This document shows, in pieces, positions 34,925-49,771 of a stretch of DNA of 64,000 nt. The stretch lies in the NCBI GenBank assembly GCA_028554645.1, contig JAQOOI010000021.1, positions 930,001 through 994,000 on the forward strand, read 5' to 3'. The notes below the pieces were generated by a model. That model ran no database searches. It was given only the letters and a program-made list of their open reading frames with translations, and was not told the DNA's origin. Position numbers and translations under genes: made by a program. Numbering within the stretch: the first letter of the stretch is position 1; every line of letters starts with the position of its first letter. This DNA comes from Omphalotus guepiniiformis. Lineage: Eukaryota; Basidiomycota; Agaricomycetes; Agaricales; Omphalotaceae.

Positions 34925-36728
34925 ATGTCGACTATTCTACCAAAGAGAACTAATACCACCACCACCACCATTGCAGCTCCTTCTTTCGACGAAAAGCATA
35001 GCGCATGGATCGAGGATATCAACTCTAGTTCCGTCAATCCGGTCATAGAAAGTGCCAAGTTTGCGTATAAGGTTAGACTAGTCCTGCATATGACCCTGGT
35101 GGCGTTTTCGAGAAAAACTTGGAAGCTTATTTTTGCAATATGGTTATAGAAAACGAACATTGTAAATCTCAACGAGGAGGGTATATCGATTGCTGCGCGA
35201 CACGTACGTTCTATTTTAGTGCTATTCTGCAGTTGACTGAATGAAAGTTAATTGGTCTTTAACGTTTGATAGATCTACACCAAACTTCACGCTGAATCCT
35301 ATACCCCCCGAACCTGGCGCACACACCCTCTGCATATTCTTCCTACAGAGCCCTACACGCCTAGCCAATGGAACAAATCCGTACTCAACTGGATCTTCCT
35401 GATCTCGTCCCTGAATTTCAGCTTTTGGTCTGAGAAGGAAGGAAGACCAGATCGATATGGGGTCGAGTGGCAGGAGGGCTGGAACGCGGACAAGAACGAG
35501 AGGAAGGTGTGGACAGGGTATTGGAGTTTGGTTGCCGCGTTGAATAGAGGTAAGGGCTAACCAGCTAACACGCTTTGTTGTTCCTGCTGGGGCTGATGAA
35601 TAAATCAAATGTATAAACAGCTTTGCAAGACGATAACGTTCCGATTACCGATCCTCATTTCTACTCTTCAGAAGTCCTATGTCCGGATTCAGTCATCGAG
35701 TCTGTTTTCAGAGCTGCGGATCAGTGCCGAGAGGATATCCCCCTGCTCCAGCAACGCGTTGCCATCATGCGTGAAGTGGGCTTCATTTTGTGCAATGTGA
35801 GTTTCGTTCCCTATCAACTAGACTGCGGTTGGCACTGCGACTTCTGTGTTCATCAAGCAGTCCATTAAACCTGCTCCTGACATGCTCCTGATCATCTTTC
35901 TTCTGATTGTTTGTTTAATAGAGCTTTGGAGGTTCCTATCTAGGTTTCCTAGAGGAATTTCAGCGCCGACATGACGGCCAGGGCACAGCCCTCGACCTCG
36001 TGAAGATGATCACCGACACGTTCCCTTCATTCAGAGACGAAGTATATCTCGAAGACCGAAAAGGTGTGCAAATGAAACCTATCTCTGCCACCAGGACTAA
36101 TGAAATCCAATTAGTATACCTCTGGAAACGCGCTCAAATTCTCGTAGCAGAAACATGGGCAGCGTTTTACCCTGAACCCTCCACTGCCACCACGCACCCC
36201 TTGTTCCCAGGTACCCGAGGACCAGCGATCCACGAACTTACAATGTTCGCAGACTACCGCGTACCGCAGATCTTGCATCACTTGAAGATCCTTACATACC
36301 CCACTTCGCTCATCCGCAAGCTCCGTTTGGGCACCACGCTTGAGCACGGGGAGAAAGAGGAAGTCAGTCTCCGAGCAGCGAGCATCGTCGCTGTGGAGAG
36401 AGTAAGAGAGGAAATTCTCAGGATGATTGACTCTGACGGTATCTCGGAGGTCAGGACCGATACAGAAACAACGGTCGAGCGAGGAATCACCGAGTCCGAG
36501 ACTAAGCCCAATTCCACACCCTTGAAGCCCGAGGCACACTTGGAGTCTAGACTCGGACGCGGCGCGGAGACACCGACTGTAGTCGAAGGACGTTCAGTAA
36601 GCAGCGTGCTGATCGATTTCTTCTTGTGGGATCTGGCGAAGAGGTTGGAAAGGGGAGAAGAAAAGATCGAGGGTATCGAGACTGCGGATATAATACCCGC
36701 TCATCGTACCCGGAGCATCTGGTACTGA
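34925..36728 (+). CDS. Queuosine salvage protein (Qng1 / DUF2419 family)
   Basis: Six exons: 34925-35071, 35150-35203, 35273-35549, 35621-35796, 35922-36063 and 36115-36728; 469 residues. Family members release queuine from queuosine 5'-monophosphate so that the base can be reused for tRNA modification; eukaryotes cannot make queuine. Recognisable stretches: NPVIESAKFAYK, SLNFSFWSE with RYGVEW, GYWSLVAALNRALQ, QQRVAIMREVG, SFGGSYLGFL, FPSFRDE, LWKRAQILVAETWAAF, and the FADYRVPQILHHLKIL block containing the conserved Asp of the glycosylase family. The protein is longer than the ~340-residue core because of an acidic, probably disordered insertion (about residues 370-430, ESETKPNSTPLKPEAH), after which the family C-terminus resumes (SVLIDFFLWDLAKRLE). 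It should be cytosolic or mitochondria-associated. Confidence 0.93.
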
Positions 36729-37622
36729 TAACTGTTCGTACTTACTGACCTACTTCAAGAGATAATGTATATCCCCTATAGTCGACTCTATTTCAACGAC
36801 CCCATTTACTGAAAGAGGTACCCTGGCCTATCGTAGTGGCAAAGGAAGGGCATGAATCAGATACGAATCTCACACTCGGTTTTTCACGAGCCCATCATAT
36901 CGTAATTGCAATCCCCTCCTGGCCTCTGAATGAGCTGGAACGTTCTTCGTCCGCGTACTGTACGATACCGTACGTCATTTTCATTCCGTGGAAGATCGAG
37001 AAGGTAGGTATGCACTCTAAGATATGTGGACGAAAACGTTCAATGATACAAGCATTAGGTAACTACATAGCTAGCAGCCATATAGAGAATCATGTAGGCA
37101 TAGACCGTCATAAAGATATAAAAAACTAACAAGCACGTCTATGTGTGTACGAAACAAGAACCGGAATAGGAATGTCCTATTATTACTACTGACAGAAACA
37201 CCGAACACAGGGCAGATAGATAGGAAAGCAAATGATGTCTAGGGTGGCTACTGTACTCGGGAGCTGCATGTGATGTTACTACTTGGGTATGTCTATAACT
37301 TGAACAAGCGCCAGATAGATACACAAATAGATAATGTCAAATGAATATCGGAACTGGGGAGAGAGAGAAAAAAGCAAGAGAAAGACTTGTGATGGAGAGG
37401 GGGGGAAGCATCTATGTTATATATACTCATACTAAGACAAAAAAAACCCTATGTTAGATAATTAATGGACCATTCGAAAAGAAACGGAAAAACTGAAAGC
37501 GGGAATGAATCATCGAGGGGGGATTGGTTTAGCGAGAGATTTAAGCTATGAAGCAATAACCAGACGAATAGAGGCGAAACGAAACCAAAACGCAGAGGTG
37601 GGGAGATCATCCAAAAATCAAA
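36729..37622. other. Convergent 3' intergenic region
   Basis: About 890 bp between the stops of the queuosine salvage and CreA-like genes. It is AT-rich with no coding motif. It would contain both 3' UTRs, and the long minus-strand UTR of the regulator may account for much of it. Confidence 0.5.
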
Positions 37623-40402
<2,780 letters not shown>

Positions 40403-42981
40403 CGTTGAAGATGAAAGAGAAAGGCGAACAGGCGAAAAATGACGGCCTCATATTTGTTCCGCCAGCGAGCGTCAGAAGGCGTCAGATCTAATTACCCCGC
40501 ATTCCAAAAGTAGAAGGGCCCCGTTTATACATACTCCACCTCAGCATTTTGTTTTTTTTAAATTTCATTTATTTATTTTATTCTCCGTTACCGTTCCTGA
40601 CATACGTACATACACATACCCGTCCTCTGCATTCTTCTACAACGTCAGTTCATCAGGTACCCTCGATTTGAGCTATACTCCACCAAAATTCTCCCGGAGA
40701 ACCCTTCATTTTCGAACCCTCGCAGAATTAAAAAAAAATACGATACTTACCACCCCTTACCCCTCTGCAAAAAGATCGGGTTCGAGACCGGCAGAGATTC
40801 CGAAAAGTTCCGAGTGTAATTGTTGCCGAGTTATCCCAAAGTTTTCCCGGCTGAGGGCATTCGGGTGTGGCGCAAATCAATAGCGCAATTATTGAAACAA
40901 GAATTTGTTGGCTTCCCAAAAACAGACTTCCCCGCGAGTTCTGGCAGCAAACTAGCCCCAGAGGCCAGAGCAAGAAGTTACCTGAAGTTACTCAGTAAAG
41001 CGACCCAGATCGCTGCTTTCCCACCAAACGTTAAGAGCCAGACTTCCCCAGATATGTAGAGAGCTTCTTCGGGGGGAGTGGGGGTCGTGTCGTGGGGGAT
41101 TATGAGGTAAATCCCATTGCAAAACATCTTTCTTCACTCGTCTGATGCCCAACACATAAATTCTTTTGTGATGAATCCTGATGAAACCCACAATTGGAAA
41201 TTCCGTACCCACCAAACTCAAAAACTTTTTTCTTTATTTATTCGCCCCGAAAGTCGGAGTACTCCGGCAGGAAACCGGCGGGGATGAGGCGACGCCACAC
41301 TACCACCTCATCACCTGTGGGGTCCATATATACACTGTGAGTCTGTGATACACACAATGCTTGTTTTCTTTTTCTTTTCTATGTATACTTATCATATATG
41401 TCTTTTTCGTTGTCTTACCCCGAGTCAAGTCACATTCGCGTCGTTGCACTACCATGACAATCTATTTCATTCAAAATTTTCACCGTTTGCATGCACACAA
41501 ATTTATTTGATCATCTTCCCCTCAACCCTCCAATCCTGCCCCGGGCCCCGGTTATCTAGGCGAACACGTAACAATTTGCAAGTGCCTTACCAAGCCCAAA
41601 TTTGCAGCTATCAACGGATTCAACAAAGATGAGCCGCCCTTGTCAACCACGGCACGACCTGGCACGACCTTCTCGGTTGTCGGCTCGGCATGAAGATGTT
41701 AAGAAAGTCCGTAAACAAGGCCGTCCACGTTCCTCCACGATCCCCCGCCCCCCACGTGAAGCATATGATAAACATAATCCGGGGAGTTATGTACATATCT
41801 GGAGTTATCGATAACGCGTAACGGCCCTCTGTCCAGACACTGTCAGACAGGGGAGGAGATTCAACATATGTACTCCTATTCACTGCACAAACGTGTACCA
41901 TATTCCCGATAACCAAGTAGTGGTCGATCCTAAACAACTAATGTATCTTTGTAACAAATCAAGTAACTACATACTCACGATAAACCTCCCCGGTATACCA
42001 AATTTCCATTCGGAGTTACTTGCTTTCTTCTGTCCTTTGAGGTCCTTCGACGCTCAATATGTGAGTTCGAAAAGACTCTGAGAGTCCGGACTTCGGGGAG
42101 AACCCCCACTGTGCCCACTGTGCCCTTGGGCCCATTGTGGGCTATTACTGGGGGCTATTACTGGGGCTATTGCCCATCGAACGTCGTTCCAGTTCGTGCC
42201 CCACACTTACTATGGTGATCAGAGAATTGCAATGCACAGAGATGTGCAACTTCGTGAATATTTCCACATCTACCAACTTCTGTGCTTCGTCAATTTTTTG
42301 TAAGTCTTATTGGATGCATTGGAAACTATTTCTCAAATAAAAACAAGAGAATGTGTCGAGGAAAGTGAATGAGACCCATATTACTGCTCGGGAAGCGTGA
42401 CTTTGAGGTGTGACATTCTCTGATATAGAGGATTACATTAATAGGATTGCCCATAAAATTACATAGACATCTGAAAGTATACATTACCAGTCCATGTTCC
42501 GGTTCTCAAGGTGGCACGACAGGCAGAAGGTGGTATACATACAGGATTATGGAAAAAGTCAATGCTCTCTGACGCGGGTGGATGTGGCCGTGACAGCGTG
42601 ATTGCAATTCCCTGTTCCTGCTTAAACACTGTCTGACACAAGCACATCCTCATAGAAAAATCCCAGAAATTCAGGTTAAGGGTTTTAGAGCTCAAATAAT
42701 GATTCTATGAAGATACTTAAGAGAATAGGCCTGAGAGGAAGATACAAAAAAGGATTTCTCAAAAAGTTGCAATTCTCTGATCACCATAGTACTCATACTG
42801 TGCATATGTACTCCGAGTACGTACCACATTTCCGCATTTCCGTACAGCCCACAGCAACGATCCAGGTTCTCATTTGTAGCAATTGACTCCTGCACGTATG
42901 TACAGGTTCGAGGCTCTATATTCTTTCATATCTCCAAACCGAATACATGACTGACGTACACGTTACTTGCCCTTGTCCTCC
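40403..42981. promoter_or_regulatory. Long upstream region of the CreA-like regulator
   Basis: About 2.6 kb without a gene I can support. The proximal 900 bp hold SYGGRG matches at 40495-40500, 40930-40935, 40956-40961, 41046-41051 and 41278-41283 and a T-rich tract near 40550. Farther out are a 25-bp inverted repeat (42208-42232 and 42767-42791) and a short direct repeat at 42139-42171. The long spacing fits a regulated transcription-factor promoter, but part could be decayed mobile DNA. Confidence 0.45.
42208..42791. repeat. 25-bp perfect inverted repeat with 534-bp spacer
   Basis: Arm 1 at 42208-42232 contains TATGGTGATCAGAGAATTGC; arm 2 at 42767-42791 is its exact reverse complement. No transposase frame lies between them. 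Similarity outside the 25 bp is weak. Confidence 0.6.
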
Positions 42982-44823
42982 TCACAGCTTCGCGTGTTCC
43001 CCAAGCGGATACACCCCAGACTCATTGTACTTCAATGCCTTCGCATTCCTATACACGTCGCGAGTGATAGAAGGGTACCCGGCAACCGTCATCGTAATAT
43101 CCAAGTCCTAGAACCCACAAGTCAGATTCATATCAAGACTGGCGTCAAAACAAAAAACACCCACCGCCAACAACGACTTCATGACATGCCTACACCCCGC
43201 CTCACCCTCATGCGCCATACCCCAGACATACAACCTCCCAACTTGCACAGCATGAGCACCCAGCGCAAGCGCTTTGAACACGTCTGAGCCTGTTCGGATC
43301 CCAGAGTCAAAGATGATTTTCATCTCTACACAACAAATTAATTCATCAGGAACAATACACTCAAAGGACCCACTTACTATCCCCAACAGCCTCAACAATC
43401 TCCGGCAAGACCTCCAAACTCCCAACCGCACCATCGACCTGACGACCAGCATGATTCGTAACGACAATACCTTCACACCCGATTTCATACGCCTTGATCG
43501 CGTCTTCGGCGCTTTGAATGCCTTTAATGACGAATGGTCGGCCAGAGGAGATACGTTTCCACTGTTCATCAAGTTCTTGATCAGTAAAGACAAAACATCA
43601 AAACAGTGTATACCACGAACTTCTTTAATCAACCAAGGCATCTTCTCCCACGTATGAGCTTTACCGTGCCACACCGAACTATCAATCCACTTCCCAGAGT
43701 CCTTCTCCTGCTCCTCGCCATGCTTGCGCATGAAAACAGGGTCAGACGTGCCGACTTCGTTGCCCACCGCTCCAGGGTAGTAAAACCTGTTCCAATCACA
43801 TCATCAGGGATCGATATACTTATCAGTTCGTCGTCGCCTCACACCCAACTCACACATAATTCGCCAAGTTAATATCCGTAGGTCTCCATCCCAATTGCCA
43901 CGTATCAACCGTCAACATACACACGTCAAAACCGCTTTTCCAAGCGCGCTCCAACAAGCTTATCGTCTGTAAGTAAAACGTGTCAAGAACCTGCTGAAAA
44001 AAAATTCCGACAAATCGGAACTCACAATCTCATCGTCATGACCCATGTACAGCTGGAAAAACCTAGGCGAGTTGGCTTCACCCAATCCATTCGCTTTCGG
44101 CTGAGAAAAATCACGTCCGGAAGCTAAGGCGCCTGCATCGTTCGCAGCTGCGACATCCTCGATCGAGTTGGAAGACGCGGTGGATAGGCAGTACTTTGGT
44201 CATGGTCATAATTAGACGGGATGTACCAGCCGCACAGAGTGATTGACTTACAGGCAAACCCAACTCTCCAGCAATCTTCGCCGGGACGAGCTCGCCGAGG
44301 GGCGAGTAAAGCTTGTTAATACCGATAGGCGCGAAGAGGATAGGCGCGGGGATGCGGTGGCCAAAGAGTTCAGCTATGAAACGCAAAAGCAAGAAGTGTG
44401 AAGATGTGAATCAGTGGGTACCGAACGAACGTACTGCTGAGATCTCGAACATTGGTGTCTACAAGCATACGAGGGACAATACGCCATCGATAGAACGCTT
44501 CTCTACATGACCGAGTCAACAAACGCGTCAACCCCTTGTCCGGAGGCAGGCCCACCTATTCGCACGATCGGTCCAACCCAAGCCAGCGTTAGAGTTGGCG
44601 TAGAAATAAGCCCTATCGGTGAGCTTTTTCTTGGTCGATTCGACGAGTTCTTCAGTGTGGACAGAGAAACTAGGCACTGCGGTCTCGCCCAGATTCAAAA
44701 TTACGCGTGAAATTTATAGACTAGGGACGTACGTTTGCCTTGGGTTCCACCGTTCTTGAAAACCTCCCGTTGGTAGAGAGAGTAATGAGGAGAAGGTCCT
44801 TGGGGTTTGTTCGTAGGATCCAT
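42982..44823 (-). CDS. FMN-dependent alpha-hydroxy-acid oxidase, lactate 2-monooxygenase-like
   Basis: Ten exons: 44823-44733, 44676-44556, 44502-44435, 44373-44252, 44193-44026, 43966-43854, 43786-43621, 43561-43378, 43325-43165 and 43107-42982; 439 residues. TIM-barrel flavoenzyme features are in order: REAFYRWRIVPRML, LFGHRIPAPILFAPIG (FMN contact), YCLSTASSNSIEDVA, FFQLYMGHD (Tyr), MLTVDTWQLGWR (Thr-Val-Asp), PFVIKGI (Lys), GIVVTNHAGRQVDGA (the catalytic His and substrate Arg of NHxGRQ), then IIFDSGIRTGSDVFKALALGA and VQVGRLYVWGMA. The missing cytochrome b5 domain excludes flavocytochrome b2. WQLGWRPTDIN in the middle is typical of lactate 2-monooxygenase-like fungal proteins that oxidise lactate or similar acids. 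It has no N-terminal targeting signal. It lies next to a carbon regulator, but no functional link is shown. Confidence 0.9.
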
Positions 44824-46259
44824 TGCAAATTCTATATCTTTCTAAGAGCTAAGCTGTATGTCTCGACTCGATGTGATGGAAAGCAGGTCAATGCTGAACC
44901 TTTTATAAGTACAAGCTAGACGGAGAGGAAACAAGAAACGGAAGAGAATGTACGTGAACACTGAAAAGGACGGAGGAGCGATACGCCGATGATGTCACCT
45001 AAGCCTCACCTAAGCCAGTGACGACTCCTTCACCTAGGACTTGCATCCCAAACGAAACATACGAATGTTCCCCATATGCAGAGGCTCTTCATCGCCTATG
45101 ACCTCAACCAGTCAGTTACCATAAGGAACACGGAATACCACACAACCTCACATTCCTTTCCGAGTCCCACACTCAATGATTGCTATTCAATGCTCAACGT
45201 CAACTCCCGAGTAGCTCGGACGGTGTCACGGAACTCCTGCTTGGATGCTTGATGATTAGATCCAGCTTGGACTTGGGAAGGAGGAAGGGAGTGGTCGCAG
45301 AAAGGGACGGTCCTACGGTGAGGCATTGATTGAACTAAAATTAGCAGTGTATGAATTGTGCATGTTTTACTGCTCGAATTTCGCCAATGACTCACAAGAA
45401 TTAAATAAATCTATAGGTGGAGACTCCGTCTTCCTGCATGAATCTGTTTGAATCCAAGAACTTCACTCCGCATATTCTTTGTGAGGCGTGTAAGGAGGCG
45501 CTCGGACATAGTCTTATAGGTCCTAGGATCAGTTTAGGATGGGCGAACGGAGTACATAGAACTTTTGATTCCATCTGGACTCTATTAGTGTATGTAGTAA
45601 GAGAAGACGGGCGATTCGACTGCATGGTTCAATGGATAGGATTACATAACTAGTATGCATTTTCTGTAATCAAGTAGTTACCTACAGAAAGGCTTAAGCG
45701 ACAAAGGTAAGTAAGTACTCAATCTATACGACGGACAATTCCATTTTATGTATTCGAATCCTGATAGAAGCGTGCGCGTAATTCCTTGTATACAGTAAGT
45801 AACACGTCGAAAAAAGGAAAACACGCAGGCAATTTACATCTTCCGTACCCACTGTCAGCTATCTTGCAAGTACTTTGAGCTCATAGACACACATCGATGC
45901 TCGCGCACCGAAAAAAAGGGTAAATCCTGAGCTGTATACACCTTCGTACCTCCCAACCAACCCCTTCCGCATCCTCGAAGAACCCTGTTGCTCTTGTTGC
46001 ACTAGCTCTCGCACTGTTACCATAAGGGAAGCGGGACGCCATGTCGGATACATAGCCCTACGGCCTGCCGCCTAGCCTTCTTGCTCTTCGAAAAACACAC
46101 ATCCCTCGGTGCGGAAGCATAACCCGAGCGCCAGAGCGCTTCCAGTCTGGAGCAAAACCATCAATGCATCACCTCCAATTCCCAACTCCAAGAGGCCAAA
46201 GCCCGAACCAAATCATCTTCAAGAAGAAACCAGCGACACCAAATTGACCAAACACCATC
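44824..46259. other. Intergenic region upstream of the FMN oxidase
   Basis: About 1.4 kb between the oxidase start and the Snf5-like stop. Frames at 45417-45653 (+) and 45859-46053 (-) are open by chance as far as I can tell; neither carries motifs or flanking splice sites. The sequence probably holds the oxidase promoter and the Snf5-like 3' UTR. Confidence 0.45.
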
Positions 46260-47991
46260 CTACCTCCTCCTAACCCTCCCCAAAGCCTGACTCTGAAACT
46301 TACTAGTCTCCCTCCTCAACCTCCTACTAGCTCTCTCCTTCTCAATCTCCCTCCTCTCAACTTCCTCAGCAGTCAACACCTCAAACCTCGTCCTAAACTC
46401 TTCCGCCTCAGCCCAATCCCGCCATACACTCTTGAGCGCCTTGGGTAACCGCCCATCACGCGGTGCACGACCCCATCCGAGTCCAAGGCCTGTTTTATCT
46501 TTGACGAGGCTAAGGCCAGATCTATCGCGTTTAGGTACGGCCGTGGTCGTCGAGTCACCTCCGGCCTCGTCGGGATAGGTAGACGACGCGCGTTGAGGGT
46601 CTGAGGGGGGAGGAGGAGCACCAATAACGCCCCATTCTACTGCGTCTTTTTTGTGTTTGATGAGTTCTTCGTGTACGGCGTGTGCGACGAGAGGGATGGC
46701 TTCGCCTGATAAACCCAGATCAGTACAGAGTTTGCTGGCAAAGGCTTCGGGTGTGAGGGGTGAGAGGAGGTCCCATTCGATGTGGTCCATTAGGTGGTGG
46801 TTAGCTATTTGCACGTCAATCTGTAGCATAGTCAATAATTCCTGTAGATGATGTATGACAAGCTAGAGCAGTGCTCACACTTAGTATAACACGACACTCT
46901 GCGACTTCCTCTCCTTGCTCGAGAACGCTCGCGTCAATAGCGCTATCGAGGCCAAGTTCCATAGTAGCGATCCCCTGGCTATCCTCTAGCTGAGCTTTAA
47001 TCTGATTCGCGACTGTTTCTGCCCAAGGCACAATAGGCAAATCGAGATCCGAGCAAAATATTTTCGCAAACGTCTCTGGCTTGATATTTTCTTCATAAAC
47101 ATTCCACACAAAACAGTCGCGTATTCTGTGCGTGTCTGTCTCAAATTCGACGCGTACGGGAACGAGAGCAGTTTTTCGTTGGGCTTGTCTTTCGACTGCT
47201 TCCGGAGAACTAAACACAAAAATTTCATCTCAATTCAAAGAACGTAGAAAGATTAAATTTAGTACGCACGGATATACATGTGCCGTAGGACCAATAAACC
47301 TCGCAGTAATAAACTTTGCAGGAGGCACAGCACCCAAATAACTTTGATCAAGCTCTGCCTTCTCCGGCTTGGCCTGTATCACCGGCTGCTGAGGATGCGG
47401 ATGAGGTGACATCGTAGCACCCGTCTGTGAATGAAAAACTCCCATTCCAGCATTCATCGACCTACTACCACGCTGCTGTCGTATACTCGTTCTCGTCCCA
47501 CCACTAGCAACGAAATCAGAGTCATCCGAATCAAGAGCCCCTGCGTCCGGGAGATCATCACCAGAACCTGGGTCAGCGTAGTTGACGACTGCACCGCGGC
47601 GTGAAGAACGTGTAGTTGTTAAGGAAGAAGAAGGAGCAGCGACGATAGGTTGTACGAGGAGAGTAGCGCCTGTGCGGAGACGGGAAGCATATGTGGACTG
47701 CGTTGCTTGCTGTGTCGGTTGTATAGGTGGACGCGTTGTAGATGACTGCTGATGGAAATACACTGGATTTGTAGCTGCTGCTGGCACCGCCGTCGTCGTC
47801 GGTACCGCCGCTGTTGTTGTCGCTGACGTCGCTGCAGCAGCCGTTGCCGCCGCCGCTCTTTGCGCTGCCCTCGATGGTCTCGTCGTTCTGGGTGGCGGCG
47901 TAGGCGTCGCAGCAGCAGAAGAAAGCTGGGTGATGGCCTGCCTCAATTCAGAGTCGGACATTCGCCCAAACGCATTCATCGCGGCGCTCAT
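46260..47991 (-). CDS. SNF5/SMARCB1/Sfh1 chromatin-remodelling subunit
   Basis: Three exons, 47991-47270, 47209-46879 and 46820-46260; 537 residues. The core has the two SNF5 repeats: repeat 1 with ALVPVRVEFETDTHRIRDCF, WNVYEENIKPETFAKIFCSD and LDLP (~residues 255-310), and repeat 2 with IDVQIANHHLMDHIEWDL, then PEAFASKLCTDLGLSGEAI (~352-400). The N-terminal ~230 residues are Ala/Thr/Pro-rich and disordered, with a DSDDSDF acidic patch. The C-terminus has a WGRAPRDGRLPKALKSVWRD segment and ends in a basic Arg-rich helix. It would be a core subunit of SWI/SNF or RSC; the compact size fits Sfh1-like or short Snf5 proteins, and I cannot decide between them. It is divergent from the DNA polymerase gene with only 56 bp between start codons. 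Confidence 0.93.
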
Positions 47992-48047
47992 TTTTTTGCC
48001 TTCTTTTCAGTCCAATTCCAAGAGTCGCGTATTGCACGTGACTTGCT
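47992..48047. promoter_or_regulatory. 56-bp divergent intergenic spacer between Snf5-like and DNA polymerase X starts
   Basis: The two ATGs are on opposite strands only 56 bp apart. Unless one uses a downstream start, transcription start sites must overlap or lie inside the neighbouring gene. Confidence 0.7.
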
Positions 48048-49771
48048 ATGCTCTCTTCTTCTCGCTGTGCTCTGCGTCGACTACGATTAGTACGCCAACA
48101 ACACAACGATGCTATCCTTGCTATGCTTACAAGATGTTCGTATTTACTTTATTTCTATTTATTCTGTATTACTTACTCTTATTAGACAGAGAGCAAGAAG
48201 AGAACGCGCCAGATAGAAATGGGTATCGCATTCGGGCGTATACTGCTGCCATACAAGAGATCAAGTACCTCGACAAACCTATTGAAACAGCAAAGGATAC
48301 TATTGGTGTATGTTTCCCCTTTCTTTTTTACTCATTCTTCCTTTCTGACACGTTCTAAAGCTAAAAGGAATAGGACCTGGTATTGCAAAACGTATCGAGC
48401 AATATTTTCAAGGCTACGACCCCGTACGTCGCATTTACTTTTCTCTCACTGGTGTACCTGCTCATGACCAACGCGGACAGAAGACCTTGAACAAAAATCA
48501 GCGTCTGCGCGAAGAAGAAAATAAGCGGGCTGTCCTGCAGCTCACTCAAGTCCCTGGAATTGGGTTCGTTTCGCTTTGCTCTAGGCATTACTGAATACTC
48601 AACGTTCTACAGCGTAACCACAGCCAAAGCACTAGTCGCACAGGGATGTTTGACGATAGCAGACATGCATAAACCCGCATTCAGCGACCTATTGACTCTC
48701 CCTCAAAAAACATATCTCAAGTACTACGAACATCTCAAACAGCCTGTAACACGAACAGAGATAGAAACAATAGCTGTAAGTCTTACCCTTACCTGTGTTT
48801 ACTTCCTACCAACCTTCACACCACTAGACCTTCATCCGCCAAAATATCCCTTCCGAATTCGAAGTCGTAATAGCAGGAGCCTAGTACGTCCCAACCCCCA
48901 CCGCCCTACTTCCCCTTCCACAACTTTCCCCTCCCAAATCTCACATCAACTCCCACAGCCGCCGCGGCTTCCCCATCTCAACCGACATCGACATTCTCCT
49001 CTTCCACCCCGAACACGTACACATACCCTCACCCACAGTCCCCTCTACCGCTATCGAGAAACTCAAAACCAAAGCCACCCGACGCGGACGTCTCGACCAC
49101 GCCTTCCGCGAGAATTTCACGCCTATACAAGCTCGGAGCATGTCGTTGCTACTACAGGAGGTCGTACCTGTACTTGAAGAACGCGGGTTGCTCGCTACGA
49201 CATTGAGGTCTGGGAGTAGAAAATGGCAAGGGATTGTCAGGATTCCTTCAGAGGAAGATGGTAAGAATGGATTGACGGAGAGGAAAGAGAGGCTTCGGTG
49301 TATTGCGTTTGGAAGGGGGGTATTCAGGAAGGTTGATATCAAGTGCGTTTTTCCTATTGTCTGAAAGATACTATATATTTGCTTATGATGCATCGTAGTC
49401 TCGTACCGATGAAATCACGCGGAGCAGCGTTGTTAGCTGTTACGGGTGATATTGAGTTTGTTAGGGATATGAGGTTGAGAGCGGTTAGGATGGGGATGTA
49501 TCTTGATGAGTTTGGGCTTTGGAAGTGGAATGAGACGAAGGCTGATGAGGAAGAGCCTCAACCAAAGTCGAAATCGAAATCGAAACGATCCTCCTCACAA
49601 GACGCATCAACAGGTTACTGGGAACTTATCCGCGCTGAGTCGGAGGAAGATATCATGGCAGAACTAGGAATGGAATATGTTGATCCTGTGAAGAGGAATT
49701 TTTCGTATTTGGTGCATAAGGAGAATAGGACAAGGGTGTCCAAGGTTGTTAGACCTGTTATCGTTTCGTAG
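48048..49771 (+). CDS. DNA polymerase family X (beta/lambda-like)
   Basis: Eight exons: 48048-48135, 48186-48307, 48361-48423, 48481-48563, 48613-48775, 48828-48883, 48959-49342 and 49399-49771; 443 residues. It has two helix-hairpin-helix motifs (LKGIGPGIAKRI and LTQVPGIGVTTAKALVAQG). The nucleotidyltransferase signature is GAYRRGFPISTDIDILL, whose two Asp bind metal; the third Asp is in FRKVDINLVP. A thumb region with LLAVTGDIEFVRDMRLRA and a C-terminal YWELIRAESEEDIMAELGMEY complete the fold. There is no BRCT domain, so it resembles polymerase beta rather than lambda or mu; the role would be gap filling in base excision repair. The first 19 residues have six Arg and no acidic residue, like a mitochondrial presequence. 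A second in-frame Met lies 25 codons on and would remove it. A KSKSKSKR linker splits the C-terminal domain. Confidence 0.92.

Noticed and set aside
36836..37129. 97-codon plus-strand frame after the queuosine salvage gene
   Set aside because: It begins 100 bp after a clean stop, has no domain, and sits in the expected 3' UTR.
40779..40789. GGTTCGAGACC, resembling a tRNA B box
   Set aside because: No A box at the right distance, no cloverleaf pairing and no acceptor stem around it.
41602..41937. Overlapping frames on both strands around 41.6-41.9 kb
   Set aside because: Short, overlapping on opposite strands and free of motifs; best seen as non-coding promoter sequence.
45417..45653. 78-codon plus-strand frame in the FMN oxidase upstream region
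   Set aside because: It has a CxxC-like CEAC, but no family motif, no splice sites that extend it and no neighbour context.
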